Shown here in pieces: positions 62,317 to 64,000 of a stretch of DNA of 64,000 nucleotides (its first letter is position 1; each line of letters starts with the position of its first letter). Source of the DNA: Chrysopilus asiliformis (taxonomy: Eukaryota > Arthropoda > Insecta > Diptera > Rhagionidae); contig OZ035960.1 of NCBI GenBank assembly GCA_964034945.1, positions 47,099,002 through 47,163,001 of the forward strand. Direction: 5' to 3'. The notes beneath the pieces were generated by a model. It had not been told where the DNA came from. It did not search any database and saw only the letters and a list, made by a program, of their open reading frames with translations. Both the position numbers and the translations under genes were made by a program.

Positions 62317-63184
62317 AAGGCTGAACGCTTAAATATTGAGCTCCTCTGGTCTACAATGTTAGGCGGGTAAAATAGTATTATCAACAACTCGATGCAGGCA
62401 ACTTTAAACCTGTAATTTAATTCAAAGTTGAAATTTTATTGTCTCTTCGGTTGAATTTTTAAACTATTGTTTTTAAAATTTGATTTTAGAAAAATTTCAA
62501 CTTTTTAGCTTAATATTTAAACCAAAAGTGTAAATTTTCAACTTTTCACGTTTAAATTTTTAACTAAGTTAGCTTACAAAGGTCCATTTACACTCAAGAA
62601 AGTTGAGAAACTCAACCTAAATGCTTAAAACCATCAAAAATTCAGAATTAAATTTTGATAACGTTATAACGTAATTTTAAATAAAAGGCCGGAAAATTAT
62701 TTCATTATTTCGTTACGCTACGACAGAGAAACTTTCATAAATACAATATCAAACAGAATTTTTATGATAATCTGTTATCAGTCATATTTCAAATACATTA
62801 CAATTTTATCAATAAGTACAAAACACACGGAGCACCTGTAAATGGGTAACAAAGGGTATACAAGTGATTTACAATTTAATTGAAGTTAAACATTTTATAA
62901 TAAATTTTATCAAATGTAATTATTCTTGGAAGGCACTACTATTTCCACCTGTTATGCTTTAATGTTTAACAAACGCTATCTCGATAAGAAATTTTTATTG
63001 ATAATATTTAGTGATATTTCGGTAGCTATAATCAAATATTGCCATTGACTTTTTTAAATTGCCTTGCAAGTTTTTTATTCCTTAAGAAAATGAAATTTAA
63101 GAGATTAGATTGAAAGATTTCTTCAATTACTGCCGGTGAAAACTTTCTATAAAGCTTGATTTTTTTCAATATATTTTTTTTCAG
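62317..63184. other. upstream region of copy E coding exon 1
   Basis: AT-rich sequence without repeats I recognise. The acceptor tttttttcag at 63175-63184 means a non-coding 5' exon lies somewhere upstream, as for copy C; I cannot place it. Confidence 0.4.
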
Positions 63185-63185
63185 A

Positions 63186-63409
63186 ATGTCTGCAAGAAGT
63201 GATGATAAAATTTATCTGGGATTATCCGACTCGGATACCACTACCGACGTGCGAAAATGTGTTAAGATTCGAATGGGAAAGGAAGGAATGGCTGCAGTAC
63301 CACCGGTTACGATCCCACAATTTCTTCAAAAAGCCGTTGATGAATGTGGGGATCGTCCAGCAATGGCATTCAAGGATTCTGGTGACAATTGGACTTATAT
63401 AAGTTACAG
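63186..63409 (+). CDS. bgm: Bubblegum-type acyl-CoA synthetase, copy E: first coding exon (gene runs off the window)
   Basis: After the acceptor tttttttcag (ending 63184), ATG opens MSARSDDKIYLGLSDSDTTT, VRKCVKIRMGKEGMAAVPPV, TIPQFLQKAVDECGDRPAMA and NWTYISYR, ending in phase 2 before gtacat. The pattern CVKIxxxxEGxxxxPPVxIP and the final ISYR match exon 1 of copies C and D, but the sequence is diverged, so E is a separate older paralogue. The exon is 224 bp, like copy B and 12 bp shorter than C. The next exon is not seen up to 64000; the intron holds inverted and direct repeats. The frame is intact, but function cannot be judged from one exon. Confidence 0.85.
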
Positions 63410-63764
63410 GTACATCATTTTTTTGTATTAAAATTGTTGACTTCGAATGGGACCCCACGGGCCCTGGAGCTTCTTTCACCTGAATAAACACGGCCTTCAA
63501 TAAAACGATTACTGCTGAGTGCTGGATGTATGTAGATCGCATAAGGCGTAACGTTTATTTTCTAAGTAAAAAGAGTTTAACAATAAAATTACATTCGGTT
63601 TTTGCTCCGTCCGTTGTTCATCGGCTCCCGTTCGAAACTGAACGAGTACAAAGGCCGCTTGGAGTAACTACCGATCACAATCAGTTATAAAATTCGATAC
63701 AATCACATACAAAATTATGACTAAACTAGAGTACATTAATGACATAAAGAACCATGCAGGATTC

Positions 63765-64000
63765 GACGATTTTTATGCCCCCGGGCTAACTTTTGAACCA
63801 GTTGGGGTTTCCCTTTCGTTCTACCTGCATTGGAAAGGTATTTTGCTCTAGTTTCCTGGACATAAGCTCTTTTTTGGCGGGGAACTGCAGGGAGATGGTC
63901 AGCTGCGATCTTAGGCGCAATGATTTTTCCATGCAGTTTTCGACGATTTTTATGCCCCCATCAAAAATCATTGACCATCCCCCCGCAGTTCCCCGCCAAA
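63765..64000. repeat. inverted and direct repeats in intron 1 of copy E, cut by the window end
   Basis: TTTGGCGGGGAACTGCAG at 63872 onward is inverted at the window end as CTGCGGGGGGATGG-type sequence closing CCCCGCCAAA. CGACGATTTTTATGCCCCC occurs twice in direct orientation (63765 and 63940). This is probably one end of a DNA element that continues past 64000. Confidence 0.6.

Noticed and set aside
1..64000. Bacterial-type operons, phage genes or defence systems
   Set aside because: Introns, poly(A) signals and eukaryotic transposons show that this is an animal genome; nothing prokaryotic was seen.

Overview
The window is eukaryotic, AT-rich and repeat-dense, and looks like an insect genome, most likely a fly (Diptera, probably Brachycera). 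This rests on split genes with short GT-AG introns, bubblegum-type acyl-CoA synthetase genes in tandem, mariner, Tc1, hAT, PIF/Harbinger and piggyBac-like elements, and interspersed repeats with a GTCC/GTCT array like those of Drosophila. The species cannot be named from the sequence.

The only convincing host genes are a tandem family on the + strand of very-long-chain acyl-CoA synthetases of the ACSBG/bubblegum family. Five copies or pieces are present. Copy A (5615-11659) has exons 2-8 intact, with its first coding exon not found here. Copy B (19492-20153) is a two-exon relic with two stop codons and a frame slip. Copy C (35117-38785) is complete: eight exons, 665 residues. Copy D (47053-50808) is a recent duplicate of C, broken by a 685-bp hAT insertion in exon 1 and a 22-bp frameshift deletion in exon 3. 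Copy E (63186 onward) shows only its first coding exon before the window ends. Intron phases and most exon lengths are identical between A, C and D (346, 102, 401, 298, 291 and 250 bp for exons 2-7), apart from the deletion in D.

The rest is a mobile-element graveyard with much nesting. Region 1-5600: pogo-like MITEs, a DD41D mariner, a GTCC-array repeat, a long hairpin. Intron 6 of copy A: a perfect 195-bp tandem duplication, a piggyBac-like MITE and a mariner relic. Region 11.7-19.5 kb: a foldback, two copies of a GCGATATGTCCC MITE (one holding a hAT) and old repeats. Region 20-35 kb: nested DNA elements, a Tc1 element carrying a Harbinger-type MITE, and a FLYWCH/MULE transposase relic. Region 39-47 kb: a mariner inside a MITE and a head-to-head pair of GTCC repeats. 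Region 51-63 kb: a hAT nested in a Harbinger element, a non-LTR fragment, tandem repeats and piggyBac-like and Harbinger-like MITEs.

The synthetase genes would activate long and very long fatty acids to acyl-CoA. The array shows a gene family in birth and decay: A and C readable, E promising, B old and dead, D freshly dead. The most unusual non-coding component is a roughly 600-bp repeat family (5' TATACCC hairpin, GTCC array, GACTTGAAATT core, TTATGTTT end), with about a dozen full or partial copies. Two of its insertions end about 20-25 bases before a splice acceptor of copies C and D.
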